Source of the DNA: Phycisphaerae bacterium
GTDB lineage: Bacteria; Planctomycetota; Phycisphaerae; Phycisphaerales; UBA1924
Length of the DNA stretch: 64,000 nucleotides
Direction: 5' to 3'
Assembly (NCBI GenBank): GCA_016794925.1
Contig: JAEUIW010000005.1
Span: forward strand, 1 to 64,000
A model generated the notes under the pieces. It searched no databases. It had not been told where the DNA came from and saw only the letters and a program-made list of their open reading frames with translations. Positions 16,879 to 26,300 of the stretch are shown here, piece by piece. How positions within the stretch are numbered: position 1 is the stretch's first letter; each line of letters opens with the position of its first letter. Made by a program: the position numbers and the translations under genes.

Positions 16879-18772
16879 GGCTTCCTCTCGGTGCAAGCTT
16901 GATTGTCACGTCGGCGGCCTGGATACGGCGTACTCGAAGCCGGGCAACGCGCCGGCCGAACGACTCTCGGAACTCGGCGTAGTCCAGCGAGGGCATCCCC
17001 GCCATCGCCTGCCCGACGCGCAGCAATTCACGCTCGGCGGGACTGCGGGGAGTCGTATGCACAACCGGCCCGGACGGTGTCCGTGTGCACTCAATCAGCA
17101 GGTCGTGCACGAAAGAGCTCTTCCCGCGCTTGGCGTGATCGCTGGCGTTTTCCGTTCTAGCGACCGCGAGGCCGTTTATGTAGAAACCGGCAGTGCGAAG
17201 GGCGGTGGCCAGTGCCCACCACGCCCGTAGGTTCGTGCTGTGGTACGTAAGTACGAGCCTGCCGTCCGGCGCAAGGGCCCGCTCGCACTCGGAGAAGATG
17301 CGGCGTAGCCGCTGCTGGTAGGCGGAGAGGCCCGTGCGTCTCGCCCGATTGGGGACGGCCTCGTCGCGTCGGCGGAAGGTGCCGCTGGTGGACGCGATGC
17401 CGAATGGCACGGTCCAGGCGAGCAGCAGGGACGCCAGTTCGCCGTACTGGACGCTATCGAAGTAAGGAGGATCTGTGAGCACGAGCGACGCAACGCCGTC
17501 TCCAAGTAAGAGTGTCTCGCTGCTCCCCTGCACGATGGTGCTGTGGGCGGACGGCTGCACTCTCGGCTGACGGTCCGTCCGGAGATACGCGGTGGAGCGT
17601 GATTGAGTGTGCGGAGCAAACATTTTCGCCGCGTGGACGCTGGCCCGGATCCGCCGGGCGATGCTCCCGCGCCCGACGGGCCCAAGCGGGTTGGGTTCGA
17701 CGGCGAGGCCGTCGAAGGAATAGCGGTGATTCGAGAGGGCTTCAAAGACCTTGGGGTGATGACGGTCCCAGCGGCACAGATGGCCGGGCATCTCAACCGC
17801 GCCAGCCAGCGCCAATCGCAAACGTTCGATGACGGCGGGGGACGCGGTGAGCCGGTCGAGTGCAGCAGCAGCCGCGAGCAGCACCTCCATCTGGCGGGTT
17901 GGGTACAGGCTGTCCCATGTGCTGAAGCCCGCGGCCAGGAGCTTGCTGGTTTCGTGCCCGCGAGGGATCGGGGCGGCTAGCGCCGCAGGCGGATTACGGA
18001 GGTCGTTTACGCGGCGGGCATTGGGGTCCAGCGCATGAAATGTGAGGACCGCACCGTCCGGCACTGCATTATGCCGCTGTTCCAGCACCGGGATCCACGG
18101 AGCCTTGCGAAGCGTTGAAGCGCTCAGCCGGCGATCGCAGTGAGCGCAAGAGGGCTCCAAAGCGCGGATGAGTCCCCGTCCGCACGGGCATCGCGGTTCA
18201 CGCTTGCGTTCCAGCCGCCGACTGCTGACCGAACCGCATGCGCGGCATCCGAAATACCCTTGAAGTTCGTCGACCGCCCGGCTGGCGCGGGTAATCATCG
18301 GGTAGGGGTACAACCAGGTGCGCTCCGAGCACGCAGGGCAGCATACGCGGCGCACGCGGAAGGTGTGGATTACCGTCGAATCCTGTGCGGCGTCATAGCG
18401 GTGGCCGTGTTCGTTCCGGAGAGTGCGCAGAAGCAAGTCGCCGGCGCGAGCAAGTTCGTCCGCATCGACCGGAGACAGACTGACATGGAGCCCCCACGCC
18501 GCCCAAGGGTTCACGTCCTGCGAGTACACGCGGTGGCCACGGCGGCTCGCTTCGATCGCGACCGTACCCCCTCCTGAAAACGGGTCCAAGATAAGGGCAT
18601 CGGCCGGGAGCGTTGCGGCGGCGCTGTCAAGGATGGCCCCGATCAGCGTGTGCGGTCGGCGCGCCCACCACCGATAGAGCGACACTAGCGGCTGGTGGAC
18701 CTCGCGGTTCTTTGTCTCCGCAACGATCCGGGACTGGATCTCATTCCACCTTATTCCACTGAGGATGGTCAT
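16793..18772 (-). CDS. DNA amino-methyltransferase with zinc-ribbon insertion (DUF1156-like)
   Basis: 659 aa, first certain gene of the cassette. The N-terminal SLYRWWARRP and motif I DPFSGGGT (63-70) are followed by four CxxC-type pairs (VCCPAC, CRAC, CPCG, CAHC) forming zinc ribbons, and the catalytic DPPYFDSV at about 433. This order, motif I before DPPY with a large insertion, fits adenine- or cytosine-N4 methylases of the DUF1156 type seen in BREX-like and other defense loci. It probably marks self DNA. No ribosome-binding site is seen; the ATG overlaps the stop of a small upstream frame (ATGA). Confidence 0.85.
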   Translation of the reverse strand: MTILSGIRWNEIQSRIVAETKNREVHQPLVSLYRWWARRPHTLIGAILDSAAATLPADALILDPFSGGGTVAIEASRRGHRVYSQDVNPWAAWGLHVSLSPVDADELARAGDLLLRTLRNEHGHRYDAAQDSTVIHTFRVRRVCCPACSERTWLYPYPMITRASRAVDELQGYFGCRACGSVSSRRLERKREPRCPCGRGLIRALEPSCAHCDRRLSASTLRKAPWIPVLEQRHNAVPDGAVLTFHALDPNARRVNDLRNPPAALAAPIPRGHETSKLLAAGFSTWDSLYPTRQMEVLLAAAAALDRLTASPAVIERLRLALAGAVEMPGHLCRWDRHHPKVFEALSNHRYSFDGLAVEPNPLGPVGRGSIARRIRASVHAAKMFAPHTQSRSTAYLRTDRQPRVQPSAHSTIVQGSSETLLLGDGVASLVLTDPPYFDSVQYGELASLLLAWTVPFGIASTSGTFRRRDEAVPNRARRTGLSAYQQRLRRIFSECERALAPDGRLVLTYHSTNLRAWWALATALRTAGFYINGLAVARTENASDHAKRGKSSFVHDLLIECTRTPSGPVVHTTPRSPAERELLRVGQAMAGMPSLDYAEFRESFGRRVARLRVRRIQAADVTIKLAPRGSHDRRTQEPGSAPSRTRRRGGQVADKGDA

Positions 18773-19071
18773 AGAGTGCGCAAGGGCTGAAGCCGAATCG
18801 GAGCAAAGGATTTTGCACGGTCCATGAGGATAGCGGACACCGCTTCAGAAAGCACAGCCCAACGATCCCTGCCCGCCGCGGTGCCTGCTGACTCAGAGGG
18901 GAACCGCCTTCGCACTGGGAGCTTGAAGCGTTGCGGCCGTGTCGAGCACACTTCCGCCCTGGGCGACGGTTTCCAGCAGACGTAAACGATGGTCTTGGCG
19001 CTCTCTCCTGACTGCGGATAGCTCGGAGTGTGGCTCGCCGCCAGTGTGCCACACTTCGAAGACCCACACAC
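18769..19071 (-). CDS. Possible small leader gene upstream of the methyltransferase
   Basis: 100 aa frame (GTG start) whose stop overlaps the methyltransferase ATG as ATGA, which could couple translation since that ATG lacks a ribosome-binding site. The second half (RDRWAVLSEAVSAILMDRAK) looks protein-like, but the N-terminal part overlaps a strong inverted repeat and is not convincing. The true start may be internal. No domain is recognised. Confidence 0.25.
   Translation of the reverse strand: MCGSSKCGTLAASHTPSYPQSGESAKTIVYVCWKPSPRAEVCSTRPQRFKLPVRRRFPSESAGTAAGRDRWAVLSEAVSAILMDRAKSFAPIRLQPLRTL
19023..19059 (-). promoter_or_regulatory. Strong inverted repeat upstream of the cassette
   Basis: Twelve bases (19023-19034, TCGGAGTGTGGC) pair with 19048-19059 (GCCACACTTCGA) with one G-T pair and a 13-nt loop. 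It lies about 250 bp upstream of the methyltransferase start. No T run follows on either strand, so an operator is more likely than a terminator. Confidence 0.45.
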
Positions 19072-19092
19072 TGAGCAAGCCGAAGCTTGGTT

Positions 19093-19172
19093 GGTCGGGC
19101 TGGCGGACCTCTGAGCCGTTCAGGTGGCCGCAGAAGGCCAACGGCGAGGCACCCGGGACGCCTTGAAGCCGG
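19093..19172 (+). repeat. 80-bp direct repeat, right copy (3' fragment of the SH3-like gene)
   Basis: Identical to 12588-12667. It encodes only the last residues of the SH3-like protein (GWRTSEPFRWPQKANGEAP) and its stop, without start or domain, so it is a fragment, not a gene. Confidence 0.95.
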
Positions 19173-19213
19173 TTACCACTCGCCCACGGTTACCACCCGA
19201 GTTGCCACTCGTT
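19172..19213 (+). repeat. Right copy of GTTACCAC elements (candidate integrase arm sites)
   Basis: Three related units: GTTACCACTCG (19172-19182), GTTACCACC (19189-19197) and GTTGCCACTCGTT (19201-19213). The last two have the same 12-bp start-to-start spacing as the left-end pair (5053, 5065). Confidence 0.5.
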
Positions 19214-19303
19214 GGGCGTGTATCGGCCATGTCTTCACAGTGTACCGGACATGCGCGGGCGGCTTGGGGCCACTCTCAAAAAGGCCCACAAAACCAATGA
19301 AAA

Positions 19304-19323
19304 AGGCCCGTTTGCACGGGCCT
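19304..19323 (-). terminator. Terminator supplied by the island for tRNA-Asp
   Basis: AGGCCCG (19304-19310) pairs with CGGGCCT (19317-19323) around a six-base loop. On the minus strand it is followed by TTTTT from the AAAAA at 19300-19304. It lies just beyond the tRNA-Asp 3' end and replaces the native terminator now at 4893-4919. Confidence 0.75.
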
Positions 19324-19331
19324 AGATCAAG

Positions 19332-19405
<74 letters not shown>

Positions 19406-19576
19406 AAATTGTCTCCGCCTGACAGTCCGCTATCACCCACCGCCCCGGCGGTCGATGGTGGTCCGTTAGGGGAAGAGGAATGTATCCCGGTCAAGCACGG
19501 GGTCAAGCGTCCCGGGAGGAGCAAGGGGGAGGGGGGCGGGCAAGCCCGCGGCGGCTGGCGAGATTAGGGTGTGGGC

Positions 19577-20896
19577 ATGACCAGCGTGCTCATCAAGGGC
19601 GGGCGTGTGATCGACCCACACTCCGGGACCGATCGAGTGGCCGATGTGCTTCTCGACGGCGGGCGGATCGTCTCCATGGGCGCGCGGGGGGTGGGGCGCG
19701 TCGGGCCCGCCTCGGGCACGAGAGTGATCGACGCCGACGGCTGCATCGTGGCCCCGGGACTGATCGATCCGCACGTTCACTTGCGCCAGCCGGGGCGAGA
19801 AGAGGCCGAGACGATCGCGACCGGGACCGCCGCGGCGGTCGCGGGCGGCTTCACCACGGTTTGCTGCATGCCGAACACGACACCGGTGTTGGACAACGAC
19901 TCGATGATCGGCGCGATTGCGCACGCGTCGCGGGAATCGGGCGTGTGCCGCGTTTTCGCGGTGGGGGCGGTCACCAAGGGGCGTCGCGGGGAGGAACTCG
20001 CGGAGATCGCCTTGATGGCACGCGCGGGGGCGGTGGGTTTTTCGGACGACGGGGACTGCGTGGCGAGCGCGGGTGTGATGGCCCGGGCGCTGGCGGCGGT
20101 CCGCGCGACCGGGCGTGCGTTCATGCAGCATTGCCAGGAGCCGACGCTTACGCGGGGAGCGTCGATGCACGCGGGATCGGTCGCGACGCGGCTGGGATTG
20201 GGCGGATGGCCCCGCGAGGCCGAGGAGATCATCATCGATCGAGACGTTCGGCTGAACCGTTCCATCGGGTGCGCGTACCACGTTCAGCACGTGTCGTCCG
20301 GGGGCTCGGTCGAGATCGTCCGGCGTGCGCGTCGGGAGGGTCAGCCCGTCAGCGCGGAGGCGGCGCCGCACCACCTGCTCCTGACGCACGAACTCGTTGA
20401 TTCGCACGGTGGCTACTGGACCAGCGCGAAGATGAACCCGCCGTTGCGGGAGGCGCCCGACGTGCGCGCGATCGTCGAGGGTGTCGCGGACGGCACCGTC
20501 GGCGTGCTCGCCACGGATCACGCGCCTCACACCGCCGAGGCGAAGGGGCTGCCGTTCGAGGACGCGCCGTTCGGGATCATCGGGCTGGAGACGGCGGTGC
20601 CGCTGTACGTCGAGGCGCTGATCACCTCGGGCGCAATCGGCTGGCCGCGGCTTATCGAGTTGCTCACCTGGGCGCCGGCCAAGCTGTGCGGGCTGGATTC
20701 CCAGGGGCTGGGCCACCTGACGGTGGGGGGGCCGGCGGACGTGACGATCATCGATCCGAATCTCGAATGGACGATCGCGGACAGCGATCTCGCGGGCCGC
20801 TCGCGGAACACGCCGTTCGTGGGGCGCAGGGTCCGGGGCCGCTCGATCACGACGATTGTCGCGGGCTCGGTTCGGCACGAGCAAGCGAGGTGCTGA
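19577..20896 (+). CDS. pyrC: Dihydroorotase
   Basis: Zinc enzyme of pyrimidine synthesis that interconverts carbamoyl-aspartate and dihydroorotate in the cytoplasm; 439 aa, the class I (PyrC/PyrX) length. Motifs: DPHVHLRQPG metal-binding HxH, GFTTVCCMPNT, FMQHCQE, YHVQHVSS, and ATDHAPH with the catalytic aspartate. The ATG at 19577 is preferred over GTG at 19571. It is first on the host side after tRNA-Asp and 135 bp upstream of gap. No aspartate carbamoyltransferase gene is adjacent in this window. Confidence 0.95.
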   Translation: MTSVLIKGGRVIDPHSGTDRVADVLLDGGRIVSMGARGVGRVGPASGTRVIDADGCIVAPGLIDPHVHLRQPGREEAETIATGTAAAVAGGFTTVCCMPNTTPVLDNDSMIGAIAHASRESGVCRVFAVGAVTKGRRGEELAEIALMARAGAVGFSDDGDCVASAGVMARALAAVRATGRAFMQHCQEPTLTRGASMHAGSVATRLGLGGWPREAEEIIIDRDVRLNRSIGCAYHVQHVSSGGSVEIVRRARREGQPVSAEAAPHHLLLTHELVDSHGGYWTSAKMNPPLREAPDVRAIVEGVADGTVGVLATDHAPHTAEAKGLPFEDAPFGIIGLETAVPLYVEALITSGAIGWPRLIELLTWAPAKLCGLDSQGLGHLTVGGPADVTIIDPNLEWTIADSDLAGRSRNTPFVGRRVRGRSITTIVAGSVRHEQARC

Positions 20897-20992
20897 GGCG
20901 CTGACCTGACCGGCGAACACCAGCCAGCAAGGGCGACGGCACGCCGTAGACCGAACGCGACGCGCTCTCTACGCTGTGGTTCGCGGTCCTGA

Positions 20993-22072
<1,080 letters not shown>

Positions 22073-22101
22073 TCGGTGCGTGTGTCGCCGAACTCGGGCC
22101 G

Positions 22102-22467
22102 TCAAGGGCGGATGGTTCGCTCAACGAAGTGCAGTTCGAGGTACCTGGCCACGTAATCAACGAGGCTCAGGACCCGAGGGATGTTCGGGTTTGTGGTCGC
22201 GCCCATCGGCTCGAAGCGCATCCCCTTGAATCGCGCGATCGCTTCATCCAGCGGCAGTCCGAACTGAATCGCCAGGCTGAACGCGCGGCAGAATGCCTGG
22301 CACATGCCCGACATCGTCGAGCCGTCCTTGCTCATCTTGATGAAGATCTCGCCCGGCCGGCCGTCCTCATGGAGTCCGATCGTGAGGTAGCCCTCATGCC
22401 GATCGACGCAGAACTTGTGGGTGATGGAGGCTCGCGTCGAGGGGAGGTGCTGGCGTGTGGCGATCAT
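22102..22467 (-). CDS. Stand-alone TSCPD domain, C-terminal part of B12-dependent ribonucleotide reductase (NrdJb-like)
   Basis: 121 aa matching the C-terminal TSCPD domain of class II ribonucleotide reductase NrdJ: LPSTRASITHKF, HEGYLTIGLHEDGRPGEIFI, GSTMSGMCQAF, and a RFEPMGATTNPNIP segment. It lacks the catalytic barrel. Split NrdJa/NrdJb arrangements are known, so it could be a subunit of an enzyme encoded elsewhere, or an independent regulator. The ATG at 22467 is the only good start; the frame is open for about 40 codons upstream without one. Confidence 0.75.
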   Translation of the reverse strand: MIATRQHLPSTRASITHKFCVDRHEGYLTIGLHEDGRPGEIFIKMSKDGSTMSGMCQAFCRAFSLAIQFGLPLDEAIARFKGMRFEPMGATTNPNIPRVLSLVDYVARYLELHFVERTIRP

Positions 22468-22703
22468 TTCCCGATCATCCTGGAGGTCGATTCGGAGAAG
22501 CCACTTCCCGCCGCGCTCAACCGCATTCGCGGGGTTCCTCCGATGATCGACCCTGATGTATCGGACGAGCGACTTCGGTTGGGTTCAAGATTATCAGATC
22601 ATGGCTCGGGCGAGCGGTGGGGCGGGCTCGGGCCGTCACGCGCCGAGACAGGTCCGGTTGACGGTCGGGACATATACTCTGCTGCGGATTCCCCTGTTGG
22701 CCG

Positions 22704-23141
22704 ATGGTGGTACAGGGTGGTGACAGGATTCGACGGACGATTTTTCACTTGGCGCATCATCTCATCAATCCTGTGCCGCGGCGGCGGTCGAGCCTGACCG
22801 GGCTATCCCTGTGGTTGGTGGTGGCGCTCATCGCCGCCAACCCCGGCGTCTGGTCTCATGCGGCCGTTGTTTCGGAATTGTCACGTGCGGCGGGAGCCGG
22901 CTCGCGCGATCTACCCGAAGCGATCAGCCGCGTGGCCAGGGCCGTGGCGAGGAAATCCGGAGAAGCTCCTGAGATCGCGGCGAGGAGTTGTATACGGCCG
23001 CCCATCGAATCGGATCCGAGCGGTGCGGTGGACCCGGCCGCGTCGGCCCGAGCGTTCGCGTGGGCCATTTCTTGCCTTCTGCACCCGAAGCTGCACAACA
23101 CGCCGCCCCCCTCGGTGGATTGCGGTCCGCTTCGCGCCTGA
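22704..23141 (+). CDS. Hypothetical protein with signal-like segment
   Basis: 145 aa from GTG 22704. A hydrophobic stretch LTGLSLWLVVALIAA (about 32-46) followed by an Ala-x-Ala-like site suggests export, but the rest is alanine/arginine-rich and not recognised. It precedes secA by 160 bp. It could be a real exported protein or a chance frame in the secA leader region; confidence is low. If it is not real, 22468-23300 is an 830-bp gap holding only a TATACT element near 22673 as a weak promoter hint. Confidence 0.35.
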   Translation: MVVQGGDRIRRTIFHLAHHLINPVPRRRSSLTGLSLWLVVALIAANPGVWSHAAVVSELSRAAGAGSRDLPEAISRVARAVARKSGEAPEIAARSCIRPPIESDPSGAVDPAASARAFAWAISCLLHPKLHNTPPPSVDCGPLRA

Positions 23142-23300
23142 AAAAGGCGTGACGCCTCCGGCCGCCCGACGGCCCTGCTCGCCCTCGTGCGAGCTTCGAA
23201 ACTCTGGTTGCACCACCCGTCCCAGACACGCCGCGCGTGCGGTCCGGAGATCTGTTCCGCGAGCGTCGCGCGTCCCACCCTCCAGCCGAAAGAGCATCCC

Positions 23301-26300
23301 ATGTCCAAGCAGGACATCCCGATCATCGGACCGTTTCTCAACCGCATCATCGGCACCCGCAACGATCGATTCGTCAAGAAATACCTGGCTCGCGCCAGGG
23401 CCATCAACGATCTCGAACCCTCCGTGCGGGCCCTCACCGACGCGCAGATCCGAGCCCGCTTCTTGGAGTTGCGCGGCCGCGTGGACAAGGGAGAGAAGGC
23501 CGTTGACCTCATGGTCGAGGCGTTCGCCGTGGCCCGCGAGGCGATGGACCGTGCCGTGGGCATCCGTTCCATTTTCAACCCCAAGCACGGGTTCGATCCC
23601 GCTGCGTTGCCCGCCGCGGCCCGCGAGCTGTACCAGCAAACCAAAGCCGAGATGGACGCACGGCCGCCGGCGCCGGCGGAAGGCGAATTCCTCGGTTGCC
23701 CGGAACCCCAGCCCGGCTGGATGCAGGTTGATATCCCTGTCGAACTCTACGAGGCGGTCCGAGCGTTGCTGCCGGAGAGTCGCCCCCCGTTCCGCGCCCG
23801 GCCCTTCGATGTGCAGCTGATCGGCGCCATGGTCCTGTACCAGGGCAAGATCTCGGAGATGAAGACGGGCGAGGGCAAGACCATCGTCGCCCCGCTCGCG
23901 TGCTATCTCGCCGCGATCGAGCGGATGAAGGTGCACGTGGTGACCGTCAACGACTATCTCGTGCAGCGCGACCGTGACTGGACGTTCCCCTACTTCCATG
24001 CCCTCGGGCTGACCGTGGGCGCCATCCACCCCGTTCACATGCAGAGCGAAGACGCCAAGCGGCAGATGTACCGTTGCGACGTCGTGTACGGGACGACCGC
24101 GGAATTCGGATTTGATTATCTCCGTGACAACATGAAGCGGACCGCCGAGCAGCAGGTCCAGAGGAACCGTCATTTCGCCATCGTTGACGAGGTGGACTCG
24201 ATCCTCATCGACGAGGCCCGGACCCCGCTCATCATCTCCGGCCCCGCGCACGAGGGCAAGCCCCGGTACGACCTCTCCGACCGCCTCGCGAGGCACCTGC
24301 TGGACCGGCAGGCCCCGTGGCAAGCGGCGGACAACGCGATCGAGGAGGCCAAAAAACTGATCAAGGGTCTCGAGGGCGACATCCGCAACACGCGCGATCG
24401 CGCCAAGGTACCCGAGTTCCAGGCCCGGATCGCGGAAACGAAGGCCCGCCTTCCCAAACTGGAAGCCGACCGCGCCTCGCACACGCAGTTCTACGAGCTG
24501 CAGATGGACCGCAAGCAATGCCACCTCACGCATCACGGCATCGCCGAAGCGCAGCGCGTCGCCGGGATCGGGTCCTTCTACGTCGGCGAGAACATGGACG
24601 TCCCGCACCTGCTCGAGCAGTCCCTGCGCGCCCACGCCGTCTACCAACGCGACCGCGACTACGTCATAATGCCCGCCGAGAACCCGCAGTCCGGCCGGAT
24701 GGAACCCGCGGTGGTGATCGTCGACGTCTTCACCGGCCGTCCCATGGTGGGACGCCAATGGTCCGACGGCCTGCACCAGGCCATCGAGGCCAAGGAGAGC
24801 GTGCCGATCAAGCAGGAGACCCAGACCGTCGCGACCATCACCATCCAGAATTTCTTCAAGATGTACCGCAGGCTGGCGGGCATGACCGGCACCGCCGACA
24901 CCGAGGCTCAGGAATTCCACGACATCTACCGGCTCGACGTCGTCGCCATCCCCACCAACCGACCCGTCGTTCGCCGCGACTTCGACGACCTCGTCTTCCT
25001 TACCGCAAAGGACAAATGGGCCCAGATCGTTGACGAGATCAAGGCGTTCCACGACATCGGGCGCCCCGTCCTCGTCGGGACCACCAGCGTCGAGAAGAGC
25101 GAGACGCTCTCCAGGATGCTCCAGCAGAAGCACGCGATCAAGCACGAGGTGCTCAACGCCAAGCAGCACGAGCGCGAGGCCCACGTCATCGAGAATGCCG
25201 GCGCCCTCGGCGCCGTCATGATCGCCACCAACATGGCCGGACGCGGCACCGACATCAAGCTCGCGCCCATCACCCGTGAGGCGTTGCTGGATCACTGGCT
25301 GAGGCGCGGCATCTGCCCCCGCACCGTGACCACCGCGTCCACCACCTCCGAGTTGCGCGAGGGCGTGTACCGCAAGCTCGCGCCGCAGGAGCTCGGCCTG
25401 CCGCGCCACGAGGTCGAGCAGATGCCGTTCGCACGGCTCGAGGCCGACCTGCTGCGGCACTGGGCCAAGACGCACACGTGGGAGAGCGACAAGGCCCTGG
25501 CCGCCATGAACGCCGAGCAGCTCCGTGCCGCGCTCGACGCGCAGGGTCGTTTCCTGATGCACCGCATCGACTGGTTCGACACCATCGAGTCCATGGGCGG
25601 GCTGCACGTGGCCGGCACCGAACGCCACGAGAGCCGACGGATCGACAACCAGCTCCGCGGCCGGTCCGGCCGCCAGGGAGACAAGGGCTCCACCCGGTTC
25701 TTCATCTCGCTCGAAGACGATCTCATGAAACTCTTCGCGGGCGACACCACCATGAAGATCCTCGCCCGGCTCGGCATGAAGGAGGGGGACGCCATCGAGC
25801 ACCCCATCCTGTCAAAGAGCGTCGAGCGCGCCCAGCGCAAGGTCGAGGAGCGCAATTTCCAGATCCGCAAGCAGCTCCTCGATTACGACGAGGTCATGGA
25901 GCACCAGCGACAGGCGTTCTACGGCCTCCGCCAGCGTGTGCTCGAAGGTCGCGACATGCGCGGCCTGATCAGCGATTACATCCGTGACAGCGTCGAGGAT
26001 GCCGTCGCCGAATACGTCAGCCCCAAGTTCGTCGCCCGCTGCGTCTCCGATCATGTCGCGCAAGTCCTCGACTGCACCATCACCCCCGAGCGCCTCGCCG
26101 GCAAGGACCGCGAGGAAATCATTCGCCACGTCCGTCGCGAGGCACGCGAGGACTATCGCGCCATGATCGGCGTCACCCTCGGAGAGTACCTGCCCGTCGA
26201 GGGAGATGGACCGTCCATCGACCTTGACGCCGAGGGACTGGCCAAGTGGGCGCACGAGCGATTCCAGATCGAACTGGACCCGCAGCGACTGCGCCCCGGG

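Larger units (their letters stand above)
18773..19331. promoter_or_regulatory. Right-end region of the island: cassette upstream region, repeats and terminator
   Basis: 559 bp without a sure gene. From left to right it holds the upstream region of the cassette, a 12-bp inverted repeat (19023-19059), the second 80-bp repeat copy (19093-19172), GTTACCAC-type elements (19172-19213) and a terminator hairpin (19304-19323). Confidence 0.6.

Noticed and set aside
22911..25802. 963-codon minus-strand frame opposite secA
   Set aside because: Fully antisense to an unmistakable SecA; repetitive Val/Gly/Leu-rich shadow.
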